Of a DNA stretch of 64,000 nt, positions 43,150-51,914 are shown piece after piece; positions within the stretch are counted from its first letter, which is position 1, and each line of letters starts with the position of its first letter. Below the pieces are notes generated by a model that had not been told where the DNA came from, searched no databases, and saw nothing but the letters and a program-made list of their open reading frames with translations. Source of the stretch: Pseudomonas sp. Q11 (lineage in GTDB: Bacteria; Pseudomonadota; Gammaproteobacteria; Pseudomonadales; Pseudomonadaceae); the NCBI RefSeq assembly GCF_024494355.1, contig NZ_JAKNQY010000023.1:1-64000 (forward strand), given 5' to 3'. Position numbers and translations under genes: made by a program.

Positions 43150-44052
43150 TTAGTGACGAGTATCTGACGGTGTGTCGACACCCGCACCGGCGAACAATTG
43201 AGTGATGTCCGCGGCGTCGAACAGGTAGCGCTCGTTGCAAAACTGGCAATCGATCTCGATGGCGCCACCATGCTCGATCACCAGTTGCTGCGCATCTTCC
43301 AGACCCAGACTGACCAACGCATTGGCGGAACGTTCACGGGAGCAGCTGCATTGGAAGCGCAACGACTGACCGTCGAACAGGCGCACCTGCTCTTCGTGGT
43401 AGAGGCGATGCAGCACGGTTTCATTGTCCAGGCTCAGCAGCTCATCGGCGCGCAGGGTGCTGGCCAGAGCGGTGATGTGCTGCCAACTGGCGTCACGTTC
43501 TTCCGGGTCGCGAAGGCGGTCGGCGGGCAATTGCTGCAGCAGCAGACCGCGGGCGCGCCGCCCGTCGGCGTAGAGCCAGAAGCGAGTGTTGGTCTGTTGG
43601 GACATGACGAAGTAGTTGGTGAAGCATTCAGCCAGCGACGTGCCATCGAGATCGACAATGCCCTGGTAGCGCTTGCCGTGGGTTGGATCGACCGTCAGGG
43701 CCAGCACACCATCGGGCATCATGTCGGCCAGGGTCGCGTCGGGGGCGATCTGCTCGGCGTGGTAGCGGGCCAGGCCGCGGATCTCGCGCTCGCTGGAGCA
43801 TTCGATCATCAGCAGCGGCACCGGGCCTTCGGAACGCGCCTGGAGAATCAGCAAGCCATCGAATTTCAAGGTTCCGACCAGCAGCGCCGCAGCCGCCATC
43901 AGTTCACCGAGCAGTTGGGCGACCGGTTCCGGATAGGGATGCTTGGCAAGGACTTCGGCGTAGCTACGCTCCAGCGCCACCAGTTCGCCTCGAGTGTCGC
44001 TGTCATCGAAGATGAAGCGCTGGGTGTAGTCGGTATCCGGTAAATCAGTCAT
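43150..44052 (-). CDS. hslO: Redox-regulated chaperone Hsp33 (300 aa)
   Basis: Holdase activated by oxidative unfolding. The zinc-binding redox switch has CxC in FQCSCSRERS and CxxC in CQFCNERYLFD near the C-terminus. The substrate-binding N-terminal domain carries LLVGTLKFDGLLILQARSEGPVPLL. I chose the ATG at 44052 (MTDLPDTDYTQRF), the usual Pseudomonas start, over a TTG farther upstream. It lies downstream of hslR with an REP pair between. Confidence 0.97.
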   Translation of the reverse strand: MTDLPDTDYTQRFIFDDSDTRGELVALERSYAEVLAKHPYPEPVAQLLGELMAAAALLVGTLKFDGLLILQARSEGPVPLLMIECSSEREIRGLARYHAEQIAPDATLADMMPDGVLALTVDPTHGKRYQGIVDLDGTSLAECFTNYFVMSQQTNTRFWLYADGRRARGLLLQQLPADRLRDPEERDASWQHITALASTLRADELLSLDNETVLHRLYHEEQVRLFDGQSLRFQCSCSRERSANALVSLGLEDAQQLVIEHGGAIEIDCQFCNERYLFDAADITQLFAGAGVDTPSDTRH

Positions 44053-44187
44053 AAGGTCTGGTATCTGAGGTGATGACAATTGATGGCGGGCATTTTATGG
44101 GCATTCAGGGTGGGTTCCAAGCAAGGCTTGGGTTTGCCTGACGGGACGGCGCTGACACCTCATCTGAATGTGCAGGCCTGACACATT

Positions 44188-44279
44188 GTGGCGAGGGAGC
44201 TTGCTCCCGCTCGGTTGCGCAGCGACCGTAAGATTTTGGGGCGCTGCGCAGCCCAGCGGGAGCAAGCTCCCTCGCCACG
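44188..44279. repeat. Inverted REP pair
   Basis: GTGGCGAGGGAGCTTGCTCCCGC from 44188 and its inverted copy AGCGGGAGCAAGCTCCCTCGC ending 44278. A second inverted GCGCAGCG/CGCTGCGC lies between. Confidence 0.87.
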
Positions 44280-44302
44280 GATGAGCTCAAATGGCCGGTG
44301 CC

Positions 44303-44707
44303 TTATTCGCTATTGCTGCCATGGAACTTGAACAGGTCCCGGCGCTGCTTCTTGCTCGGCTTGCCGTCGGTGCTGACACCCAGGGCGCCGGCCTTGCGTT
44401 GCGCGGCGGCGGTTTCACGCTTGGCGATGCTGGCTTCGGTTTCGCGATACAGCGCCTGCGCTTCAGGTGCGCCGCGACGCACGATCGACAGAGCCTCGAC
44501 CACCACGGTCTTTTCATCGAAGCCGGCGCGAATGACATATTCGTCGCCGATGCGAGGCTCCTTGCCCGGTTTGCAGCGTTCGCCCCGGTGATGGACCTTG
44601 CCGCTTTCGATGGCGGTCTTGGCCAGGGCGCGGGTTTTATAGAATCGCGCTGCCCACAACCATTTATCGAGACGGACCTTGTCGTCTTCTTCCTTTTTTT
44701 GTGCCAC
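44303..44707 (-). CDS. hslR: Heat-shock S4 RNA-binding protein HslR (134 aa)
   Basis: Hsp15-type protein that binds stalled 50S subunits carrying nascent chains. The S4 domain VRLDKWLWAARFYKTRALAKTAIESGKV is followed by a basic tail (GKPSKKQRRDLFKFHG). I chose the GTG at 44707, with AGAGGA at good spacing, giving the VAQKKEEDDKVRLDKW start; a TTG 21 bases earlier would place the ribosome site inside the gene. Neighbours hslO downstream, consistent with stress-related regulation. Confidence 0.94.
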   Translation of the reverse strand: MAQKKEEDDKVRLDKWLWAARFYKTRALAKTAIESGKVHHRGERCKPGKEPRIGDEYVIRAGFDEKTVVVEALSIVRRGAPEAQALYRETEASIAKRETAAAQRKAGALGVSTDGKPSKKQRRDLFKFHGSNSE

Positions 44708-44941
44708 TGCAATTCCTCTTTCAGTCAATAGTCAGAACTGTACTACCGTTTTTGTCGGGCGCACGAATCCGGTCTGACGGATAGAATGCCGGCCGAACTG
44801 ACTTGCGGCCCGGTAAGGGGTCGGTGTCGGTTACGAGCGGAAACAGGTGTGTAGATAACTGTCGCCATTTTGTGATTATTCTGCGTGAATACCGCGATTC
44901 GCGGGCTCCACGATCCGATGTACTGATCGCAGGTTTTTTTA

Positions 44942-45424
44942 TTGAAGACTTTTGACCATCTGACCGTTGTCGGTCTGCGCGAGTGGGTGGCGCTCCCGGA
45001 TCTGGGTGTCGCGGGCCTGCGGGCAAAAATCGACACCGGCGCCAGCACCTCCAGCCTGCACGCCACCGACATCGAGCCGTTCGAGCGCGACGGTGAAAAA
45101 TGGGTGCGTTTCACCGCGCACCTGGGCACGGTGGTGCAGTTGCGCCATCGCCGCTGCGAAGCCCCGTTGGTGGCGCGCAAAACGATAAAAAGCTCCAACG
45201 GCCACGCTCAGGTCCGCTACGTGATCAGCACGACGCTGGCACTGGGGGATCGGATCTGGCGAGTAGAGTTCACCCTCGCCTGCCGCAAATCCATGCGATA
45301 TCGCCTGTTGTTGGGTTCAAAAGCCTTGATCGACGGCCAACTGGTGGTCAATCCAGGCATCAAATACGTTCAAGACAAGCCGGTGTTCCCGGTGTCCACT
45401 ACCTCTGCCACAGGTGTTGCATGA
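44942..45424 (+). CDS. rimB: RimB-type ATP-dependent zinc protease / retropepsin-like (160 aa)
   Basis: PF05618-type aspartic protease-like protein. GLRAKIDTGASTSSLHA is the retropepsin active site. In P. fluorescens RimB works with RimK, which adds glutamates to ribosomal protein S6. Translation seems to begin at a TTG (44942) after AGGT; the family N-terminus KTFDHLTVVGLREWV agrees. Its stop overlaps the rimK start (ATGA). A short hairpin and T7 run lie immediately before the start codon, which is odd for a leader. Confidence 0.9.
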   Translation: MKTFDHLTVVGLREWVALPDLGVAGLRAKIDTGASTSSLHATDIEPFERDGEKWVRFTAHLGTVVQLRHRRCEAPLVARKTIKSSNGHAQVRYVISTTLALGDRIWRVEFTLACRKSMRYRLLLGSKALIDGQLVVNPGIKYVQDKPVFPVSTTSATGVA

Positions 45425-46326
45425 AGATCGCTGTGCTGTCGCGTAACCCGCGTCTGTATTCCACTCGTCGCCTGGTTGAAGCCGGGACCGAACGTGGCCA
45501 TGAAATGGTGGTGATCGATACCCTGCGCGCCTACATGAACATTGCCAGCCACAAGCCGCAGATCCACTACCGTGGCAAGCCGCTGGAGGGATTCGATGCA
45601 GTGATCCCGCGCATTGGTGCGTCAGTAACGTTCTATGGCTGCGCGGTGCTGCGTCAGTTCGAAATGATGGGCGTGTTTCCTCTCAACGAGTCCGTGGCCA
45701 TTGCCCGCTCCCGGGACAAGCTGCGCTCGCTGCAATTGTTGTCCCGCCGTGGGATCGGCTTGCCGGTGACCGGTTTCGCCCACTCTCCCGACGACATTCC
45801 CGACCTGATTGCCATGGTCAACGGCGCGCCCCTGGTCATCAAGGTGCTGGAAGGCACCCAGGGTATCGGCGTGGTTTTGTGTGAAACCGCGACGGCGGCA
45901 GAGTCGGTGATCGAGGCGTTCATGGGCCTGAAGCAGAACATCATGGTTCAGGAATACATCAAGGAAGCCGGTGGCGCGGACATTCGCTGTTTCGTGGTCG
46001 GCGACAAGGTGATCGCCTCGATGAAGCGTCAGGCCAAACCCGGGGAGTTTCGCTCCAACCTGCATCGCGGCGGCAGTGCCAGTCTGATCAAGATCACCCC
46101 CGAAGAACGCATGACCGCCCTGCGCGCCGCAAAAGTCATGGGCCTGGCCGTGGCGGGCGTAGACATCCTGCGCTCCAATCACGGGCCGCTGGTGATGGAG
46201 GTCAACTCCTCACCGGGCCTGGAAGGGATCGAGACCACCACGAGCAAGAACGTGGCGGGGATCATCATCGAGCATCTGGAAAAGAATGGCGGGCCGAACA
46301 TGACCCGGACCAAGGGGAAGGGCTGA
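45421..46326 (+). CDS. rimK: Ribosomal protein S6 glutamate ligase RimK (301 aa)
   Basis: ATP-grasp ligase adding glutamate residues to the C-terminus of ribosomal protein S6, with effects on translation and lifestyle switching in pseudomonads. The N-terminal MKIAVLSRNPRLYSTRRLVE, VIKVLEGTQGIGVVL (ATP site) and the Mg site VMEVNSSPGLEGIE are family marks. The length is typical. Coupled to rimB by overlap; an open frame upstream runs inside rimB and was not used. Confidence 0.97.
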   Translation: MKIAVLSRNPRLYSTRRLVEAGTERGHEMVVIDTLRAYMNIASHKPQIHYRGKPLEGFDAVIPRIGASVTFYGCAVLRQFEMMGVFPLNESVAIARSRDKLRSLQLLSRRGIGLPVTGFAHSPDDIPDLIAMVNGAPLVIKVLEGTQGIGVVLCETATAAESVIEAFMGLKQNIMVQEYIKEAGGADIRCFVVGDKVIASMKRQAKPGEFRSNLHRGGSASLIKITPEERMTALRAAKVMGLAVAGVDILRSNHGPLVMEVNSSPGLEGIETTTSKNVAGIIIEHLEKNGGPNMTRTKGKG

Positions 46327-46328
46327 AG

Positions 46329-46409
46329 AGCAGCGGCAAGCTATAAGCTTCAAGCTGCAAGAGTTAGCCGCCGCTCACTTGCAGCTTAAAACTTGAGGCT
46401 TGCAGCTGC
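46329..46409. repeat. Inverted repeat between convergent rimK and envZ
   Basis: AAGCTTCAAGCTGCAAG (about 46345-46361) is mirrored by CTTGCAGCTTAAAACTTGAG (46379-46398). This is the AAGCTGCAAG type of Pseudomonas intergenic repeat, different from the two REP types elsewhere in the window. Confidence 0.75.
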
Positions 46410-46411
46410 CT

Positions 46412-47725
46412 CTATACCGCATCCCTAGGCAACAACAACCCCAACGGCAACCTCACCCGCGCTTCCAGCCCACCGCCGACGCGGTTGCGCAGTTCGACAT
46501 TGCCGCCGTGCATCGAAGCGATGCGCTTGACAATGGCCAGGCCCAATCCCGTGCCCTTTCCGCCCCGAGCGCGATCGCCCCGAGTGAAGGGGTTGAAAAT
46601 GGCTTCCAGTTCCGACGGATCGATCCCGGCACCACGGTCCATGACGCTGAGCACCACATAGGGCGCGCTGGTATCACCGGAGACATAGGCCGCCACCTCG
46701 ACGCCCGTGCCGGCGTGATTCAAGGCATTGCCGATCAGGTTATTCAACAATCGCTTCATCGACACCCGACGCAGCGGGAACGGCTGGATCGGCTCCAGGC
46801 GCAGGTGCACTTTTTCGGAGTTCTGGTTATAGGGCGCGGCCACTTCCCGTACCAGCTCGCTGAGGTCGACCTCTTCCACAGACTCGTCCCGACCGTCGCG
46901 AATGAACGCCAGGAACTGATCGAGAATCGCGTCCATGTCTTCGATATCGCGGACCATTTCATCGGTCAGGTCGGTGTGCTCGCCCATCAACTCCAGCGAC
47001 AGCCGTAAACGGGTCAACGGTGTGCGCAGGTCGTGGGAGACGCCCGCCAGCATCAGTTCACGCTCGCGCCCGGCCTGCTCGACGTCCTCGGCCATCTGGT
47101 TGAACGCGCGGTACACCTCGGTCATTTCACTGGGAGTGTCGCTGATGGGCAACCGCACGCTACGGCCCTGGCCCAGTTGCCGGGCCGCGTAGACCAGGCG
47201 TTTGAGCGGCTGATTGAGCTGGCTGACGAAGATCCACGCCGAAGCGGTCGACAACAGGCCGATGGCCAGGAACCAGCCAAGCACGTTCCAGATTTTCTGG
47301 CCGCGCAACGGGTGGGGGTACAACGGCACCTTCAACCAGCCATCCCCCAGGCTCGGCGCACGCACCCACAGCGCCGGAGGCGAGTGCATGCGCAATCGCA
47401 CTTCGGTATCGGCGCCGAGTTCATCCTGCATCTGCCGTTGATAGATCTCGCTGTAAGGCCAGTGTTGCTCGCCTTCCGGCACACCGGCGCCAACCACCCG
47501 GATCAGGGTCGCCGCTTCGGCAATCTTCTCCCGGTTGGCTTCATCGGCGGCCCAATAGGCTCGAAGGGTCAAGGCAACGCCGTGGCTGTACTGCCGGTCC
47601 ACCAGCACATCTTCGTTCATCAACAAGTAGACGAGCGTCAGCGCCTTGGAAAAGAGCACGACAATCAACACCAGCCAGAGGGTGCGGGAAAAGAAACTCT
47701 GGGGGAACCAAACGGGGGTTTTCAT
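46412..47725 (-). CDS. envZ: EnvZ/AmgS-type sensor histidine kinase (437 aa)
   Basis: Inner-membrane kinase of the EnvZ-OmpR type; the Pseudomonas pair AmgSR responds to envelope stress and affects aminoglycoside tolerance. TM1 is about 14-34, TM2 about 150-172, then HAMP. The phosphorylated His is in MLAGVSHDLRTPLTRL, N box in LLNNLIGNALNHAG, G1 in VMDRGAGID and G2 in GGKGTGLGLAIV. It lies downstream of ompR by 113 bases, which include a degenerate REP-like palindrome. Confidence 0.95.
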   Translation of the reverse strand: MKTPVWFPQSFFSRTLWLVLIVVLFSKALTLVYLLMNEDVLVDRQYSHGVALTLRAYWAADEANREKIAEAATLIRVVGAGVPEGEQHWPYSEIYQRQMQDELGADTEVRLRMHSPPALWVRAPSLGDGWLKVPLYPHPLRGQKIWNVLGWFLAIGLLSTASAWIFVSQLNQPLKRLVYAARQLGQGRSVRLPISDTPSEMTEVYRAFNQMAEDVEQAGRERELMLAGVSHDLRTPLTRLRLSLELMGEHTDLTDEMVRDIEDMDAILDQFLAFIRDGRDESVEEVDLSELVREVAAPYNQNSEKVHLRLEPIQPFPLRRVSMKRLLNNLIGNALNHAGTGVEVAAYVSGDTSAPYVVLSVMDRGAGIDPSELEAIFNPFTRGDRARGGKGTGLGLAIVKRIASMHGGNVELRNRVGGGLEARVRLPLGLLLPRDAV

Positions 47726-47838
47726 GAATAGCCGCTACACACTTGCAGGAGCGAGCGATGCTCGCACAATAACGGACCGCGAGTCGCCTGGAGGAAGACA
47801 TTCAACCAGCCGGGCCACCCGCTCCTACAAATCACCGA

Positions 47839-48579
47839 TCACTTGCTGGCGGCGCCATCCGGCACGAAGACGTACCCCACGCCCCAGACGGTCTGGATAT
47901 AACGCGGTTTGGAAGGATCGGGCTCGATCATCCGGCGCAGGCGGGAAATCTGCACGTCGATGGAGCGCTCCAGTGCATCCCATTCACGGCCACGGGCCAG
48001 ATTCATCAGCTTGTCGCGGGTCAGCGGCTGACGGGCGTTCATTACCAGGGCCTTGAGCACGGCGAACTCACCGGTGGTGAGCATGTGTATCTCGTCGCCA
48101 CGCTTGAGTTCGCGGGTGGCCAGGGACAGTTCATAGTCGCCGAAGGTCACGCTTTCATCTTCGCTGCCCGGGGCGCCAGGCACCGGGGCCGACTGACGAC
48201 GCAACACCGCCTTGACCCGGGCCATCAGTTCGTCCGGGTTGAACGGCTTGGCCAGGTAATCGTCGGCGCCCAGTTCCAGCCCCTTGATACGGCTCAGCTC
48301 ATCGCCCTTGGCAGTGAGCATGATGATCGGGATCTGGTTGTTGGCACCACGCAGGCGACGGCAGGCCGTCAAACCGTCTTCGCCAGGCAACATCAGGTCG
48401 AGGACCACCAGATTGAAGACTTCACGGGCCAGCAACCGATCCATTTGTTCGGTGTTCGGTACGGTGCGGGCGCGGTAGCCCTTGCTGACGAAAAAGCGCT
48501 CCAGCAGGCTGCTCAGCCCCGGATCGTCGTCAACAATAAGAATTTTTTCGCCTTCAGCAGTTTGTGCTGTGCTGCTCAT
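47839..48579 (-). CDS. ompR: OmpR/AmgR-type response regulator (246 aa)
   Basis: Receiver with DDDPGLSSLLERF and the phospho-Asp in LVVLDLMLPGEDG; the switch Lys is in DDYLAKPFNPDEL. The C-terminal winged helix has LTTGEFAVLKALV, RDKLMNLARGREWD and VWGVGYVFVPDG. It is the first gene of the ompR-envZ operon and divergent from tex. Confidence 0.97.
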   Translation of the reverse strand: MSSTAQTAEGEKILIVDDDPGLSSLLERFFVSKGYRARTVPNTEQMDRLLAREVFNLVVLDLMLPGEDGLTACRRLRGANNQIPIIMLTAKGDELSRIKGLELGADDYLAKPFNPDELMARVKAVLRRQSAPVPGAPGSEDESVTFGDYELSLATRELKRGDEIHMLTTGEFAVLKALVMNARQPLTRDKLMNLARGREWDALERSIDVQISRLRRMIEPDPSKPRYIQTVWGVGYVFVPDGAASK

Positions 48580-48935
48580 AGGAAGCTCCTTTGATCTCGG
48601 CGCGCATTATGGCCTAGCTGCCGTTATACGCACCGTGTGCATTGTTAGCAGATTTTTCCTCTATCTCCAGTAATCCAGGTATTGAGCCTACAGACCACGA
48701 CGCCCCCCTAAGAACGCAACGCTGGTTATAATGCGCGGCCTTTTGTGCCAGGGAATGTCGGATCGTGATCCCGATACATCGTTTTTCCCTTGCCAGGCAG
48801 CACTTTCTGAATTTCGCGGGTCAACAGGCAGCCTCTTGACCCAGGCAGCGGCGCACGCCAGGCCGCTCAACCAGTCTCGCCGAACCCTGCTATGTGCGGT
48901 GGCGAGTCTGATTTCACAATTTTTCAGGTGGTTTT
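48580..48935. other. Divergent promoter region of ompR and tex
   Basis: No gene or repeat recognised. A perfect TATAAT at 48727-48732 on the plus strand is a candidate -10 for tex, but no good -35 accompanies it. Confidence 0.4.
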
Positions 48936-51260
48936 ATGGACAGCATCAACAGCCGCATCGCCGAGGAACTCGGCGTACGCCCACAACAGGTCGAAGCGGC
49001 CGTCGCGCTACTGGATGAAGGCTCCACGGTGCCCTTTATCGCCCGTTACCGCAAAGAAGTGACCGGCAGCCTCGATGACATCCAGTTGCGTCACCTGGAA
49101 GAGCGCCTGCGCTACATGCGAGAACTCGACGAGCGGCGCATCAGCATCCTGGCCAGTATCCAGGAACAGGGCAAGCTGACCCCGCAACTTGAGCGCGACA
49201 TCAAGCTGGCCGACACCAAGACCCGTCTCGAAGACTTGTACCTGCCCTACAAGCAAAAGCGCCGCACCAAGGGCCAGATCGCCCTGGAGGCCGGTCTCGG
49301 CGAGCTGGCCGATGGCCTGTTCAACGATCCAAGCCTGGCCCCGGAAACCGAAGCCGCGCGTTTCGTCGATGCCGAAAAAGGTGTGGCGGACGTGAAAGCG
49401 GCGCTCGAAGGCGCCAAGTACATCCTTATGGAGCGCTTCGCCGAAGACGCCAACCTGCTGGAAAAGCTGCGCAATTACCTTAAGCAGGAAGCCACTCTCA
49501 GCGCCCGAGTGATCGCCGGCAAAGAGGAGGAAGGCGCCAAGTTCCGCGATTATTTCGAACACGACGAGCCGCTCAAGAGCATGCCATCCCACCGCGCCCT
49601 GGCGATTTTCCGCGGCCGTAACGAAGGCATTCTCAGCTCCGCGCTGAAGGTGGGCGATGAGTTGCCCGGCACCATGCACCCCTGCGAAGGCATGATCGGC
49701 CAGCAGTTCGGCATTCAGAACCAGAACCGCGCCGCCGACAAATGGCTGGCCGAAGTGGTGCGCTGGACCTGGAAGGTCAAGCTCTACACCCACCTGGAAA
49801 CCGATCTGCTGGGCGAGTTGCGTGACAACGCCGAGACCGAGGCGATCAACGTCTTCGCTCACAACCTGCACGACCTGCTGCTGGCCGCACCGGCCGGGCC
49901 GCGCGCCACCCTGGGCCTGGACCCGGGCCTGCGCACCGGTTGCAAAGTGGCCGTGGTGGACGCCACCGGCAAGCTGCTGGACCATGCCACGGTCTACCCC
50001 CATGTGCCGCATAACAAGTGGGACCAGACCCTCGCCGTGCTCGCCGCGCTGTGCGCCAAGCATTCGGTGGACCTGATCGCCATCGGCAACGGCACCGCCA
50101 GCCGCGAGACCGACAAACTGGCCGCCGAACTGATCAAGAAATACCCGGCCATGAAGATGACCAAGGTCATGGTTTCCGAGGCCGGCGCTTCGGTTTATTC
50201 GGCGTCGGAACTGGCCTCCAAGGAATTCCCGGACCTGGACGTGTCGATCCGTGGCGCGGTGTCCATTGCCCGCCGCCTGCAGGACCCACTGGCGGAACTG
50301 GTGAAGATCGACCCGAAATCCATCGGCGTCGGCCAGTACCAGCACGACGTTTCCCAGTTGAAACTGGCCCGTGGCCTGGACGCTGTGGTGGAAGATTGCG
50401 TGAACGCCGTGGGCGTGGATGTGAACACCGCTTCGGTAGCGCTGTTGGCGCGTATCTCGGGCCTCAACGCCACGCTGGCGCAGAACATCGTCACCCACCG
50501 CGATGAACACGGCGCGTTCAAGACCCGCGCCGCATTGAAGAAAGTCCCGCGCCTGGGTGAAAAAACCTTCGAACAGGCCGCCGGTTTCCTGCGTGTCATG
50601 AGCGGCGATAACCCGCTGGATTCGTCGGCTGTCCACCCTGAAGCCTATCCGCTGGTGCAACGCATCGCCGCCCAGACTGACCGCGACATCCGCTCGCTGA
50701 TCGGTGATGCGGCGTTTCTCAAGCGCCTGGACCCGAAAAAATTCACCGACGAAACCTTCGGTCTGCCCACCGTGACCGACATCCTCCAGGAACTGGAGAA
50801 ACCCGGCCGCGACCCGCGCCCCGAGTTCAAGACCGCCGAGTTCCAGGACGGCGTCGAAGACCTCAAGGACCTGCAACCGGGCATGATCCTCGAAGGCGTG
50901 GTGACCAACGTCACCAACTTCGGTGCCTTCGTCGACATCGGCGTACACCAGGACGGCCTGGTGCACATCTCGGCGCTGTCGGAGAAGTTCATCAAGGACC
51001 CACGCGAAGCGGTGAAGGCCGGTGATGTGGTGAAGGTCAAGGTCATGGAAGTCGACATCCCGCGCAAACGCGTTGGCCTGTCGATGCGCATGAGCGACAC
51101 GCCCGGCGAGAAGGTCGACGGCGCCCGCGGGGCGCGTCCCGGTTCTACGCCACGCCAGTCGCAAAACACCGCGCCGCGCAAGGAAACCGCCACGCAGGCC
51201 CCGGCGAACAACGCCATGGCTTCTCTGTTCGCCAATGCCAAACAGTTGAAGAAACGCTGA
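48936..51260 (+). CDS. tex: Tex-family RNA-binding protein (774 aa)
   Basis: A conserved transcription-associated nucleic-acid-binding protein. The N-terminal Tex domain (EELGVRPQQVEAAVALLDEG, then VPFIARYRKE) is followed by a YqgF/RuvC-like domain (TLGLDPGLRTGCKVAVVD), helix-hairpin-helix motifs near 500-560 and a C-terminal S1 domain (about 648-717: GVVTNVTNFGAFVDIGVHQD). A low-complexity tail ends the protein. The length is typical. Its stop overlaps the next gene as TGATG. Confidence 0.97.
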   Translation: MDSINSRIAEELGVRPQQVEAAVALLDEGSTVPFIARYRKEVTGSLDDIQLRHLEERLRYMRELDERRISILASIQEQGKLTPQLERDIKLADTKTRLEDLYLPYKQKRRTKGQIALEAGLGELADGLFNDPSLAPETEAARFVDAEKGVADVKAALEGAKYILMERFAEDANLLEKLRNYLKQEATLSARVIAGKEEEGAKFRDYFEHDEPLKSMPSHRALAIFRGRNEGILSSALKVGDELPGTMHPCEGMIGQQFGIQNQNRAADKWLAEVVRWTWKVKLYTHLETDLLGELRDNAETEAINVFAHNLHDLLLAAPAGPRATLGLDPGLRTGCKVAVVDATGKLLDHATVYPHVPHNKWDQTLAVLAALCAKHSVDLIAIGNGTASRETDKLAAELIKKYPAMKMTKVMVSEAGASVYSASELASKEFPDLDVSIRGAVSIARRLQDPLAELVKIDPKSIGVGQYQHDVSQLKLARGLDAVVEDCVNAVGVDVNTASVALLARISGLNATLAQNIVTHRDEHGAFKTRAALKKVPRLGEKTFEQAAGFLRVMSGDNPLDSSAVHPEAYPLVQRIAAQTDRDIRSLIGDAAFLKRLDPKKFTDETFGLPTVTDILQELEKPGRDPRPEFKTAEFQDGVEDLKDLQPGMILEGVVTNVTNFGAFVDIGVHQDGLVHISALSEKFIKDPREAVKAGDVVKVKVMEVDIPRKRVGLSMRMSDTPGEKVDGARGARPGSTPRQSQNTAPRKETATQAPANNAMASLFANAKQLKKR

Positions 51261-51643
51261 TGGATGCGCCAGCCGGGTTGGTGGAAAGCGCGTTTTTCAA
51301 GCTGCTCGGCTGCCAGCTGCACAGTCTCGAGGACGGGGTGGCGCAAGTCGCCCTGAGCCTTGAGCCACCGCTGCGCAATCGTGGCGGCAAACTGCACGGC
51401 GGAGCGTTGTTCAGCTTGGTGGACATCGCCATGGGCCTGGCTTGTTCCAGTGTCCACGGCTTTGACCAGCAGAGCGCGACCATCGAATGCAAGATCAACT
51501 ACATTCGCGCCGTCTCCGACGGTGAGGTGCTCTGCACGGCCCGGGTCATTCACCCGGGCCGGCGCACGCTGGTGGTCGAGGCTGAGGTGATGCAAGGCGA
51601 CAAACTGGTCGCAAAAGCACAAGGCACCTTCGCAGTCCTATAG
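51260..51643 (+). CDS. PaaI-type hotdog thioesterase (127 aa)
   Basis: Small acyl-CoA thioesterase fold with the PaaI active-site pattern NRGGKLHGGALFSLVDIAMGLA, where the loop Asp is catalytic. The substrate is unknown. It overlaps tex by one base and precedes gshA, the order seen in P. aeruginosa, so it is a conserved neighbour without a known link to either. Confidence 0.93.
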   Translation: MDAPAGLVESAFFKLLGCQLHSLEDGVAQVALSLEPPLRNRGGKLHGGALFSLVDIAMGLACSSVHGFDQQSATIECKINYIRAVSDGEVLCTARVIHPGRRTLVVEAEVMQGDKLVAKAQGTFAVL

Positions 51644-51701
51644 CTCCCTCTCATCGATTTGGGTTAATTTCGACGCTGCGAATGCGGTGTCGAAATCCCT
51701 T

Positions 51702-51790
51702 GTGGGAGCGGGCTTGCTCGCGAAGGCGGTGTGTCAGGCGACTCCAATGCTGACTGACACGTCCTCTTCGCGAGCAAGCCCGCTCCCACA
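51702..51790. repeat. Inverted REP pair
   Basis: GTGGGAGCGGGCTTGCTCGC from 51702 and CGCGAGCAAGCCCGCTCCCAC ending 51789, in the 271-base gap before gshA. The rest of the gap must contain the gshA promoter. Confidence 0.88.
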
Positions 51791-51914
51791 GAGGGTTGCG
51801 CGACTGGCCTTGGGCAGCACAAAAACCAGGCGAAAACGCCAGTTTTAACTTCACCCTTGTAGACCGTCTTGACCACCCCCATATTGGGGCGACTGACGCG
51901 TGAAGGAATTCAAC

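Noticed and set aside
49008..51164. 718-codon minus-strand frame opposite tex
   Set aside because: Antisense to a fully conserved Tex protein; no recognisable domain in the translation.
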